Origin: Alphaproteobacteria bacterium
Lineage (GTDB): Bacteria > Pseudomonadota > Alphaproteobacteria > Caulobacterales > Aquidulcibacteraceae
NCBI GenBank assembly: GCA_026400735.1
Contig: JAPLOL010000173.1
Coordinates: 1-33,872, forward strand
Direction of reading: 5' to 3'
DNA: 33,872 bases
In this document: in pieces, positions 14,625 through 21,900 of the stretch
Layout: the number at the start of each line of letters is the position of its first letter
How positions within the stretch are numbered: the stretch's first letter is position 1
Position numbers and translations under genes: made by a program
Notes under the pieces: generated by a model
What the model saw: only the letters and a program-made list of their open reading frames with translations
Database searches by the model: none
Told to the model about the DNA's origin: nothing

Positions 14625-15331
14625 CGCTCTCACGCTTGCTTGTCGTTGATGATGAGCCCCAAATTGTTCGCGCACTGAAGCCCGGCCTGCTCGCGGCAGG
14701 CTACGACGTTGAAGCTGTCGGTACTGCGCGTGAGGCCCTAGACGCTGTCGCGCAGCGTGCATTTGACGTGTTGATCGTTGATCTCGGTCTGCCTGATATG
14801 GATGGCAAAGATCTGATCGCACGCGTGCGAGAATGGGCGGATACGCCTGTTATTGTGCTTTCAGCGCGTGATGCTGAAGACGAAAAGATCGCCGCGCTCG
14901 ACATTGGCGCCAACGATTTCGTCAACAAGCCTTTCAGTATTGGCGAGTTGATGGCGCGTCTGCGCGTCGTCATGCGCTCGCGTGCAAATACGCCGGCGCC
15001 ATCGGACACCGTGCGCGTCGGGCATCTTGAAATCGATTTCAATACACGCGGGATGATCGTCGCCGGCAAAGCCGTGCGCGCTTCCCCCCGCGAGATGAAG
15101 CTGCTGCGCGCATTCACGCAGCGTCCCGGCGCCGTGCTCACGCACAAGCAAATCGTCACCGCAGTGTGGGGCGCTGATAGTGTCGTTGAAGCGCAATTCG
15201 TGCGCGTGTTGATCGGCAATCTGCGTCAGAAGGTCGAGAAAGATCCCACGCGCCCGGCCTTGATCATCACCGAACCCGGCATTGGTTATCGCCTCGCCGA
15301 ACCACTTGATGAGTCAGCCGCGCAGAATTGA
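14621..15331 (+). CDS. KdpE-like OmpR-family response regulator
   Basis: The 236-residue regulator has an N-terminal receiver domain (acidic pair in VVDDEPQ, phospho-acceptor Asp54 in LIVDLGLPDMDG, Ser in VLSARD, Lys103 in VNKPFS). It has a C-terminal winged helix (VRVGHLEIDFNTRGMIVAGKAVRASPREMKLLRAFTQRPGAVLTHKQIV, then FVRVLIGNLRQKVE and ITEPGIGYRLA). The arrangement and sequence are KdpE-like. Translation is coupled to the kinase by a four-base overlap. With no kdpFABC nearby, the regulon may be something other than potassium transport. Confidence 0.92.
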   Translation: MTLSRLLVVDDEPQIVRALKPGLLAAGYDVEAVGTAREALDAVAQRAFDVLIVDLGLPDMDGKDLIARVREWADTPVIVLSARDAEDEKIAALDIGANDFVNKPFSIGELMARLRVVMRSRANTPAPSDTVRVGHLEIDFNTRGMIVAGKAVRASPREMKLLRAFTQRPGAVLTHKQIVTAVWGADSVVEAQFVRVLIGNLRQKVEKDPTRPALIITEPGIGYRLAEPLDESAAQN

Positions 15332-15371
15332 GCGCTACGCTTCCGTGCAAAAAACTGCGCGATAACATTGG

Positions 15372-15410
15372 TATAATAAAGTTTGCGGCGGAGTAATCGC
15401 CGCCGCGTTG
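15372..15410 (+). promoter_or_regulatory. Possible promoter and leader hairpin of the VPEID-CTERM gene
   Basis: TATAAT at 15372-15377 is a perfect -10 hexamer in an AT-rich pocket (15361-15382), unusual in this GC-rich sequence. No convincing -35 box is seen 17 bases upstream. It is followed by a hairpin (GCGGCG at 15385-15390 with CGCCGC at 15398-15403). The element lies about 100 bases before the start of the sorted protein and after the response regulator stop, so the hairpin may alternatively end the kinase operon. Confidence 0.4.
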
Positions 15411-15480
15411 CTACCCTGAAGTCCACAAAGTGTCGTTTGTCAGAAATGCGAACGAAGCAAAACGGATAGGGTTTGGGGGC

Positions 15481-15843
15481 ATGAAGAAGCTCGTAAAATC
15501 TGTAGCGGCGGTAAGCGCCGCATTGATCGCAACGACGCAGCAAGCGTCCGCTGAAGTAACGCTCTGGGTGTTGGGTGCGGCGCGCCATGGCGATCCGCAT
15601 CGCGCGCCGCACAGAGACGGCTTCGGCTTCAATCATGGCCGCGGACATGGCGGGCACGGTGGCCATGGCCGCGGTGGCGGTTTTGGACATCACGGCGATG
15701 CAGGCGGCGGCAGTAGTGGCGGCGGCGTGCCGTCTGCCCCGGAGATCGACGTCAGCCAAGCTGCCGCCGCGATCATTATTGTGCTGGTGGCGTTTCTGCT
15801 GATCCGCGAGATTTATCTCCGTCAGCGTCCGCAACTAGTTTGA
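15481..15843 (+). CDS. VPEID-CTERM sorted His/Gly-rich protein
   Basis: The 120-residue product has a signal peptide (MKKLVKSVAAVSAALIA, cleavage near ASA-EV at 24). A middle of about 45 residues is rich in His and Gly (HRAPHRDGFGF, GHGGHGGHGRGGGFGHH), and a Gly/Ser linker follows. The C-terminal sorting signal has SAPEID at 85-90, one hydrophobic helix (about 92-108) and a basic tail (REIYLRQRPQLV). APEID is a variant of the VPEID motif recognised by exosortase E. The exosortase E gene begins 30 bases downstream, so this is very probably its dedicated substrate. The His-rich part could bind metal. ATG 15481 is preferred over the frame's first start at 15430 because the signal peptide begins there. 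Confidence 0.87.
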   Translation: MKKLVKSVAAVSAALIATTQQASAEVTLWVLGAARHGDPHRAPHRDGFGFNHGRGHGGHGGHGRGGGFGHHGDAGGGSSGGGVPSAPEIDVSQAAAAIIIVLVAFLLIREIYLRQRPQLV

Positions 15844-15873
15844 GCCCCCAGCGCCGCGCGTGATGAGCTCGAA

Positions 15874-17532
15874 ATGAACGCGGCTATCAGCAGCGCAGAC
15901 TTTCGTGTCATCACGCGCGGCGTAATACTTTCGCTGGTGTTGTTGGCGGAAGTGGTCGCCATCGACGGCGGCTACTCATTCCGAAGCGCCGTCGTGGGCG
16001 ACGCGCCTCTCTGGCAGTTCGTCAACGAGACGCTCCAGGCATTTATCTACGCGGCGCTGTACGCCGGTATGGCATTTTGCGTGTTGGCGTTGGCGCACGG
16101 CCGCGAGGTGTTGTCCGCTTGGGTCGGGGCGAGCGGTGGCCACATGTGGTTGCCTTGGTTCATCCGCCAATCGACCCTGTTTGCACTCATTCTCTTTATC
16201 TTGCCCTGGATCGAGACTGGCGCTGAGCATGCGCCATGGACGCTCTTCAGCATCTGGGTCTTTGCCTGCGTGAGCATGAGCGGGTGCGCGGCGCTAGCGA
16301 TCGCGCCTCTATCGTTCTGGCGTGAGCAGGGCGCCAAGCATGCTCCCAATGCCGTGGCTGCGTTGGTGGCGGGCATATCCATCTACGCCGCCGTGAACCT
16401 CTCGCGCGAGAGTTGGAGCATGCTGGCCGATGCAACGCTCGGCGCCTCCCACTGGATTTTGAGCGCTTACGAGTCGAACGCGTTCGCTGACGAGAGTTCA
16501 CGCATTCTTGGCGCTGGCGATTTCAAGGTGGTCATCGATGCGCCATGCGCCGGATACGAGGGCATGGGTCTCGTCCTCGGCGTGCTCGGCTTTTACATTT
16601 TCGCTTTCCGCAGAGAGCTTCGCTTCCCCCACGCGCTGGCGTTGTTGCCAATCGGTGTTGCCGCAATTTGGCTGCTGAACGCGCTGCGCCTGGCGCTGTT
16701 GGTCAGCATCGGCGCACACATATCGCCAGATCTCGCGCTACAGGGCTTCCACTCGCAAGCCGGGTGGATCTTCTTTCTGCTCGTGACCATTTCGCTGATG
16801 TTCATCGCGCACAGGACCCCAGCCTTGCGCGCTGGCGATCATGCGGCCGCGCCACGCGACCCCGCCATCAAATTGGCCGCAGCGTTGCTGATCCCGTTCG
16901 CGGCTTTGATGGCGTCGCGCATTGCTGCGTCTATCTTCGGCGAGGGGCCGAACTGGCCTGCCGTCCTTGCGATCGCGTTGCCCGCGGCCGCGCTGATCAT
17001 TTACCGCGCCGAAATTGGCCGTCAGTTGGGGCGCGTCACCTTAGAGCCCGTCGCACTCGGAGCAGCCGTCGGCGCGTTCTGGATCGTCACGCACAGCTAC
17101 GATCCCTCGGGCTACACACTTGGCCGTTGGCTCGAACTCCAACCGGCGCCAGCCGCTGGCGCGTGGATCGTTCTCCGCGTCATTGGTTTTGCGCTCATCG
17201 TGCCGTTCGCGGAGGAACTGGCGTTTCGCGGCTACCTGCATCGCGCGCTCATTGGCCGCCGTTTCGAGAAGGTGGCGCCGCACACATTCAGCTGGCTCGC
17301 GTTCGTGGTCACGACGGTGCTGTTCGGCCTGCTTCATCAGAGATGGCTGAGCGGAGCAGTGGCCGGCGCGGTGTTCGCAATCGCGCTCTATCGCTCCAAG
17401 AGCCTTGCGGGCCCGATCACGGCACACGTTGGTCGCCAACGCCGTGATCGCCTTCTACGCGGTCGCGCTGGAGCATTGGGACCTGCTTTGAACCCAAACA
17501 AAAAGAGCGCCGGATTGCTCCGGCGCTCTTGA
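15874..17532 (+). CDS. xrtE: Exosortase E/CPBP protease fusion, 3' frameshift
   Basis: Exosortases cut C-terminal sorting signals and transfer the protein to an envelope anchor. In type E a CPBP (CAAX-like) membrane protease is fused C-terminally. The exosortase part has the catalytic triad: Cys225 in DAPCAGYEG, Arg272 in NALR and His293 in FHSQAG, among several membrane helices. The CPBP part has EELAFRGYLHR (Glu447, Glu448, Arg452), His488 in FGLLHQRW and ITAH (His518). Right after His518-Val519 the frame is lost. In the frame one base later (from 17432) the expected end follows: VANAVIAFYAVALEHWDLL with a stop at 17489-17491, before the terminator. One extra G near 17428-17432 explains this. 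As written, the frame runs through the terminator to 17532 with an unrelated tail. Confidence 0.85.
   Translation: MNAAISSADFRVITRGVILSLVLLAEVVAIDGGYSFRSAVVGDAPLWQFVNETLQAFIYAALYAGMAFCVLALAHGREVLSAWVGASGGHMWLPWFIRQSTLFALILFILPWIETGAEHAPWTLFSIWVFACVSMSGCAALAIAPLSFWREQGAKHAPNAVAALVAGISIYAAVNLSRESWSMLADATLGASHWILSAYESNAFADESSRILGAGDFKVVIDAPCAGYEGMGLVLGVLGFYIFAFRRELRFPHALALLPIGVAAIWLLNALRLALLVSIGAHISPDLALQGFHSQAGWIFFLLVTISLMFIAHRTPALRAGDHAAAPRDPAIKLAAALLIPFAALMASRIAASIFGEGPNWPAVLAIALPAAALIIYRAEIGRQLGRVTLEPVALGAAVGAFWIVTHSYDPSGYTLGRWLELQPAPAAGAWIVLRVIGFALIVPFAEELAFRGYLHRALIGRRFEKVAPHTFSWLAFVVTTVLFGLLHQRWLSGAVAGAVFAIALYRSKSLAGPITAHVGRQRRDRLLRGRAGALGPALNPNKKSAGLLRRS
17503..17530 (-). terminator. Intrinsic terminator of rpmE
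   Basis: AAGAGCGCCGG (17503-17513) and CCGGCGCTCTT (17520-17530) form a perfect 11-bp stem with a six-base loop. On the minus strand the stem is followed by a T-rich stretch (the complement of AACAAAAAG), a classical intrinsic terminator for rpmE. It should also stop plus-strand transcription of xrtE, whose restored stop codon is at 17489-17491. Confidence 0.85.
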
Positions 17533-17555
17533 ACTTGTCAGCTCAGAGGGAAGGC

Positions 17556-17789
17556 TCAGCCTTCCTTCTTCTTCATGAAGCCGCCGAACTTGTCGTTGAA
17601 GCGCGACACGCGACCGCCGCGATCGAGCAGCGTTTGGTTGCCGCCGGTCCAGGCCGGGTGCGACTTCGGGTCGATTTCCAGCGCCAGCGTGCCGCCTTCT
17701 TCGCCGTAGGTCGAACGGGTCTTGAAGGTCGTCCCGTCGGTCATGGTGACCGTGATGAAGTGGTAGTCGGGGTGGCCTTGCTCTTTCAT
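17556..17789 (-). CDS. rpmE: 50S ribosomal protein L31
   Basis: The 77-residue product is L31: [66 protein letters not shown]. It carries the HPxY start and the SHPAWTG and GRVxRFNxKF signatures. The zinc-binding cysteines of the C+ form are absent, as is usual in alphaproteobacterial L31. It is a single gene, ending before a strong intrinsic terminator. Confidence 0.97.
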   Translation of the reverse strand: MKEQGHPDYHFITVTMTDGTTFKTRSTYGEEGGTLALEIDPKSHPAWTGGNQTLLDRGGRVSRFNDKFGGFMKKKEG

Positions 17790-17888
17790 GACCCTGGAAT
17801 CCTGCGCGCCCCCATGCCGGGGGAGAAAATTGGAAGCGGGGCTGATAGCCTAAAGGTCTCAGGATCGCAAGGGAGGCAGGGGGAGCCG

Positions 17889-18167
17889 ATGCTTGTTGTT
17901 TTCTTTCTTTTCCTAATGTTGCTGGTGCCTATCGCTGTCCCACGCTTCTGGATGGTGCTGTTCGCCGGAGGGTTGAGCGTTGGGCTGCTTTTCTTCTTCC
18001 ACTGGAATGCTTTAACCGCGGACCCGAGCGCCGCGCCGTCCATCTTGGATATGCTCGTCCCGGCGCTGCGGGACGGAGGCATCTATACGATAGTTAGCGC
18101 TGCCATTTATGGGGTGAAGCGGTTGTTTGTGCGGGCCGAGCCGCGAAAGCCGTCCAACATTGATTGA
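17889..18167 (+). CDS. Small membrane protein of unknown function
   Basis: The product has 92 residues, starting at ATG 17889 with GGGAGCC ahead of it. Two hydrophobic helices (VVFFLFLMLLVPIAV and FWMVLFAGGLSVGLLFFFHW) are followed by an amphipathic region (ILDMLVPALRDGGIYTIVSAAIYGVKRLFV) and a basic tail. No family was recognised. The next small gene follows within 12 bases, so the two are probably cotranscribed. Confidence 0.6.
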   Translation: MLVVFFLFLMLLVPIAVPRFWMVLFAGGLSVGLLFFFHWNALTADPSAAPSILDMLVPALRDGGIYTIVSAAIYGVKRLFVRAEPRKPSNID

Positions 18168-18178
18168 GTGGGGTGGGC

Positions 18179-18358
18179 ATGATCTGGCTGATTTTGGCGG
18201 GTTTGAGCGGAACGGTGGTGGTCGGGGTCGCTGCCTGGGCCCGCGGAGAGCGCAAGAAGGTCGAGACTGAGGCCGCCCAACGGCGGGAGCGGGCCCGCCT
18301 GCAAACCGAAGAAGCGCAACTTCTGGCCAGGCTCCAGCGGGAGAAGGGCGAGAGCTGA
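18179..18358 (+). CDS. Small membrane-anchored coiled-coil protein
   Basis: The product has 59 residues: one N-terminal membrane helix (MIWLILAGLSGTVVVGVAAWA), then a highly charged helix (RGERKKVETEAAQRRERARLQTEEAQLLARLQREKGES) likely to form a coiled coil in the cytoplasm. A TTG at 18164, overlapping the previous stop, would add five residues. ATG 18179 is preferred because it begins the helix. Its stop overlaps the next ATG (TGATG). No family was recognised. Confidence 0.55.
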   Translation: MIWLILAGLSGTVVVGVAAWARGERKKVETEAAQRRERARLQTEEAQLLARLQREKGES

Positions 18359-18557
18359 TGGCCATCGCTGGCTACTCAGGCACGCCGCTCGCCAAGAAAC
18401 TCGGCTTCAAGCTGGGCGAACCGCTTTGGGCATCGGGCATGCCGGCGTCGGTGAAGAAGGTCATCGATAAGGAAGCCGGCCCTCGCTACCTCGCGCGGCC
18501 CACGAAGGCGCTCGCCGCGGCGGCCTCAAGCTTGTGATCCGAAAAGCTCTACGCTGA
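18358..18557 (+). pseudogene. DUF3052 family protein, internal deletion plus frameshift
   Basis: ATG 18358 opens with the DUF3052 start (MAIAGYSGTPLAKKLGFKLGE, then SVKKVIDKEAG) and stops at 18535-18537. The family's C-terminal signature is present in a different frame just beyond: GLKLVIRKALR, ending with TGA at 18555-18557. The middle of the domain, including the usual FV-WVSWPKK and ALPLG-VD-KVCAVDxTW segments, is absent. About 66 codons remain where roughly 130-150 are expected. The N-terminal frame therefore ends in an unrelated Ala-rich tail. The function of intact DUF3052 is unknown. The 3' end overlaps the convergent antiporter gene. Confidence 0.72.
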
Positions 18558-19775
18558 CGCGGCGCCTTCCGCCGTCGCCTTAGGCGCTTTCATCGGCGGC
18601 GCTTCTGGCACCAAGCGCAGCAGAAGCGGGTTCATTGCGATCGAGACGATCGCCGCCGCGAGGATGAGATTGTACGTCTCACGCGACATCACTTCGAGCT
18701 GCAGTCCAAGGCCAGCCAGCACGAACGAGAATTCGCCGATTTGCGCCAGACCAAGCGCGACCAACAAGCTCGAGCGCATCGGTTGCTTCAATATCCGCAT
18801 CATGACGTAGGCAAGCGCACCTTTGCCAAGAATAACCACGGCGATTATGGCGGCGACGGCCAACGGTTCGCGCAGCAGCACACCCGGGTCGAACAGCATC
18901 CCAACCGCGACAAAGAACAGCACGGCGAACGTATCGCGCAGTGGCAGCGAGTCTTCGGCCACCTTGTGCGAAAACCGCGAGCCATTCAGCGCTAGACCGC
19001 CGAGGAACGCGCCAAGCGCAAAGCTCGCGCCAAACCAGAAGTACGCCGCCCAGGCGACGCCTAGCGCCAGAGACAGTGTTCCCAGCGACAGCAGCTCCCG
19101 CGACTTCGCGTGTGCGATCTGAACGATGAGCCAGGGAAAGAAGCGTCCGCCGATCACCAGCATCAGCGCGATGAAGATCGCAATTTTGGCGAAGGTGATG
19201 CCGAGCGCAAGCAGCAGGGCGCTAATCGAGACGTTCGCCTCGTCCGCCGCCATCGCTGATACGATTGCCGGCAGCACTACGATGGCGAGCACGATCAGCA
19301 AGTCTTCGATCAGCAGCCAGGAAATGCCAATCCGACCTTCTTCGGTTTTGAGCGCGCGTTTGTCCTCCAAAGCGCGCAGGAACACGATGGTGCTCGCGAT
19401 CGACAATGAAGCGCCGAGCACAAAGCTCTCCACTGGCGCCATGCCAAGCAGCAGGCCGGTGGCGTAGCCGACCGCCCCGGCCGCCAGTGTGTGAACCAGC
19501 GAGCCCGGCACAGCGACCCAGCGCACCGACCAGATATCCTCGATTGAGATTTTGAGCCCCACGCCGAACATCAGCAGAATGACGCCGATCTCGGAGAGCT
19601 GCAGCGCCAGTTCGGTGTTGCCGGTAAAGCCCGGCGTGTAGGGGCCGACGGCAAGCCCTGCGAGCAAGTAGCCGACGATAGGCGAGAGCCGGATCCGCGA
19701 GGCGATGAATCCGAGGACAAACGCCAGCACGATCGCGGCCACCAGGGTCGTGATCAGGGCGTACTTGTCTTCCAT
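18549..19775 (-). CDS. YbaL/KefB-type cation:proton antiporter without RCK domain
   Basis: The 408-residue product is a CPA2-family antiporter with about 12 membrane helices: IASRIRLSPIVGYLLAGLAVGPYTPGF at the start, EIGVILLMFGVGLKISIEDI, SIASTIVFLRALEDKRAL, GISWLLIEDLLIVLAIVVLP and GLAQIGEFSFVLAGLGLQ. YbaL/KefB proteins normally continue into a TrkA-N (RCK) nucleotide-binding domain and reach 550-600 residues. Here the protein ends after the membrane domain with a short Pro/Ala/Lys tail (EAPPMKAPKATAEGAASA). ATG 19775 begins the membrane domain and has GGGAGGGAG upstream; the frame before it is not homologous. It likely moves K+ or Na+ against protons. Confidence 0.87.
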   Translation of the reverse strand: MEDKYALITTLVAAIVLAFVLGFIASRIRLSPIVGYLLAGLAVGPYTPGFTGNTELALQLSEIGVILLMFGVGLKISIEDIWSVRWVAVPGSLVHTLAAGAVGYATGLLLGMAPVESFVLGASLSIASTIVFLRALEDKRALKTEEGRIGISWLLIEDLLIVLAIVVLPAIVSAMAADEANVSISALLLALGITFAKIAIFIALMLVIGGRFFPWLIVQIAHAKSRELLSLGTLSLALGVAWAAYFWFGASFALGAFLGGLALNGSRFSHKVAEDSLPLRDTFAVLFFVAVGMLFDPGVLLREPLAVAAIIAVVILGKGALAYVMMRILKQPMRSSLLVALGLAQIGEFSFVLAGLGLQLEVMSRETYNLILAAAIVSIAMNPLLLRLVPEAPPMKAPKATAEGAASA

Positions 19776-19918
19776 TCGCGTGGGGCTCCCTCCCGTGTGT
19801 CCAATAACGCACACCGGCGCGCTCGCGCGCAAGGCGAGCTTTGGATTTTGTATGTTGTGAGGAACTACTGAGCGCGCGCCACGTTTTTGCCTCATCGGAC
19901 TGGGGTCCGAATGGGTTG

Positions 19919-20404
19919 ATGAAAATGGCTTACGAAGCTTCACTGAATTCCGACGCGGCCGTGGCGCCTGCCACTTTCCGCCGCGACGAACGCTTTGCGG
20001 TTCTCTTTGGTGGCGCAGCTGTAGGCATCGCCGCCGGCTTCGGCATCGCCATGGCGCTCGGCCGCGCTAATGATTGGGCCATGTACGCCGCGATCCCGTT
20101 CTTGCTGATCGCTTCTTACTTCGCCGTCGCTACTCTTCGCGACGCCGTCGATCGCCGCGCAATCGGTTGCTCGATCGCTGCCGCGATGGTGGTGCTGTCG
20201 CTGCTCGCTTGGCCCGCTATGGCTGTCCTTTTCCCGATGTCAGCGCCGCAATTCTGGATCGCGCCGGGCGCCGGCATGGTGTCGATGCTCTTGCTGGCGT
20301 CCTGCTGGACCGGCACGCACGGCGCATCCTACCGGCTGATGGGTGAGGCGGCCTCGCTCTGCCTGATCGTCGGCTTCCTCGGCTTTAATACGCTGATGGC
20401 CTAA
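19919..20404 (+). CDS. Membrane protein of unknown function
   Basis: The product has about 161 residues from ATG 19919 (another ATG lies at 19925; the open frame reaches 19841 without an obvious ribosome site). After a polar N-terminus (ASLNSDAAVAPATFRRDERF) there are four or five hydrophobic helices (FGGAAVGIAAGFGIAMALG, YAAIPFLLIASYFAVA, SIAAAMVVLSLLAWPAMAVLF, GMVSMLLLASCW, SLCLIVGFLGFN). No family was recognised. It converges on the ABC1-kinase gene, and their stops overlap by four bases. Confidence 0.65.
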   Translation: MKMAYEASLNSDAAVAPATFRRDERFAVLFGGAAVGIAAGFGIAMALGRANDWAMYAAIPFLLIASYFAVATLRDAVDRRAIGCSIAAAMVVLSLLAWPAMAVLFPMSAPQFWIAPGAGMVSMLLLASCWTGTHGASYRLMGEAASLCLIVGFLGFNTLMA

Positions 20405-21732
20405 AGGCCGACGCTCGCCGTCGCCTCTGCTTGACGCTTTGCCAACGCTTGCGGCGAAAAGCCTTCAACGCTCTCGGCAAACATGCGACCGAAGTTCAAC
20501 TCCGCGCGCAGATGCAGGAACGCCGCGCCCAATCCGATTGCGGCGCGATCCATGAACACGAACTCGCGCGGGATTAGCACCGGGCCGAGCGTCTTCAGGC
20601 GCTTTCGCACCTCAAACGCCTCGCGTCGCCCGTACTCAGCCGGCGGCACATTGTCGGCGATCGTGCGCACGCGATCTTCGAGCAGGGGCCCATAGATAAA
20701 GCGCGCCCACATCGTCAGCGCCTCGATCAACTCCTTATTGAGATTCTTAAAGCCCCAAATCTCGTAAGAGTGCGCCACCTGCGCCATGTCCTCGGCCTTC
20801 AAGCCGCGCCACAAGCCCACGACGCCTTCCAGAAATCGCGCAGGAAAGATGCGGACGCAGCCGAAGTCCAAAAGCTGTAAGCCTTCGGCATTCTCCGTCA
20901 GCGCGTAATTGCCCAGATGCGGATCGCCGTGAATGACGCCGTAATGCGTCATCGGTCCCCACCAGGCTTTGAACAGAAGCTCAGCGATCCGGTTGCGCGT
21001 CTCCTGCGGCTCATCCAACCAATGCATCAACCCACGACCCTCAAGCCACGTCATGGTTAGCAAACGTTTGCTGGAAAGCCCTTCCAGCGGCACAGGCGTT
21101 TGAATGCGCGGCTCATCCGCCAGCATCAGCGCAAAGAGCCGCATCTGCTTCAGCTCACGCTCGTAATCCAATTCCTCGCGCAACCGCTCGCCAACTTCTA
21201 GGATCGCCTCGGATGAATCGATCGAGCCATCCATATTCTTGAAGAGGCCAAGCAACGTCTTCAGCTGACCCAAGTCAGCCTCAACCGAGCTCGCCATGTC
21301 CGGATACTGAAGCTTGCACGCGAGCTTGCGCCCATCATGCGCTGTCGCACGATGCACTTGTCCGAGCGATGCCGCAGCCGCCGCCTCACGCTCAAACGAC
21401 GCAAACTTGGTTTCCCAATCTTCACCAAGTTCAGCCCGCATGCGCCGCTGCACGAACGGCCACCCCATCGCCGGCGCATGCGCCTGCAGTTTGCGAAATT
21501 CTTCCGCGTAAGCCTGGGGGAGGAGATCAGGAATTGTTGAAAGCAGCTGTGCTACTTTCATCAACGGGCCTTTGGAGCGGCCCAAAGCCTGGCGCAGCAA
21601 TTTCGCCAACGCTTGTTGATCGGCCCCAGTCACGCGCGCGGCTACTGCGCCCGATAAATTGGCGCCAACGCTTGCTACGCGCCCGATGCGCGCAGTGATG
21701 CGGTTGCGTTCCGGGTCTTTGGCGTCGCTCAT
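20401..21732 (-). CDS. ABC1/UbiB (COQ8-like) atypical kinase
   Basis: The 443-residue product belongs to the ABC1 family, ATP-dependent factors in ubiquinone synthesis. The N-terminal extension carries a KxGQ-like motif as KVAQ (residues 59-62, Ala replacing Gly), then LLSTIPDLLPQAYAEEFRKLQAHAPAMGW. The kinase-like domain has the Ala-rich nucleotide loop AAASLGQVHRA (about 118-129), Lys140 in LACKLQYP, EELDYERE, IHGDPHLGNYAL (catalytic loop) and LLDFGCVR (metal site). There are no C-terminal membrane helices of the UbiB kind, which places it in the soluble ABC1 branch. It could cooperate with COQ9, whose gene lies about 20 kb away and is damaged here. Confidence 0.9.
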   Translation of the reverse strand: MSDAKDPERNRITARIGRVASVGANLSGAVAARVTGADQQALAKLLRQALGRSKGPLMKVAQLLSTIPDLLPQAYAEEFRKLQAHAPAMGWPFVQRRMRAELGEDWETKFASFEREAAAAASLGQVHRATAHDGRKLACKLQYPDMASSVEADLGQLKTLLGLFKNMDGSIDSSEAILEVGERLREELDYERELKQMRLFALMLADEPRIQTPVPLEGLSSKRLLTMTWLEGRGLMHWLDEPQETRNRIAELLFKAWWGPMTHYGVIHGDPHLGNYALTENAEGLQLLDFGCVRIFPARFLEGVVGLWRGLKAEDMAQVAHSYEIWGFKNLNKELIEALTMWARFIYGPLLEDRVRTIADNVPPAEYGRREAFEVRKRLKTLGPVLIPREFVFMDRAAIGLGAAFLHLRAELNFGRMFAESVEGFSPQALAKRQAEATASVGL

Positions 21733-21856
21733 GCGCGGGGGATCGTGGTGAACACAGCGTTTATGTAATGCCTACGAGGCCTTACGATAATCGCGTTTCG
21801 GTGTGCCATTTTAACGCGACCTGAACACCTCATCCGTAAGGTCCCACCCAACGTCA

Positions 21857-21877
21857 GCGTTTCCGTCAGAGAAACGC
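21857..21877. promoter_or_regulatory. Palindrome before the sigma-54 response regulator
   Basis: GCGTTTC (21857-21863) and GAAACGC (21871-21877) form a perfect 7-bp dyad with a seven-base spacer, ending 23 bases before ATG 21901. Position and symmetry suit an operator for autoregulation by the downstream Fis-type regulator, or a leader hairpin. The binding protein is not known. Confidence 0.45.
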
Positions 21878-21900
21878 GTCGGTTTGGTTGGTGGTGATAC

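Noticed and set aside
15430-15480. Upstream start of the VPEID-CTERM protein
   Set aside because: It would bury the signal peptide behind 17 polar residues.
19776-19943. N-terminal extension of the antiporter
   Set aside because: It is not membrane-like, overlaps the divergent promoter region, and the family start is at 19775.
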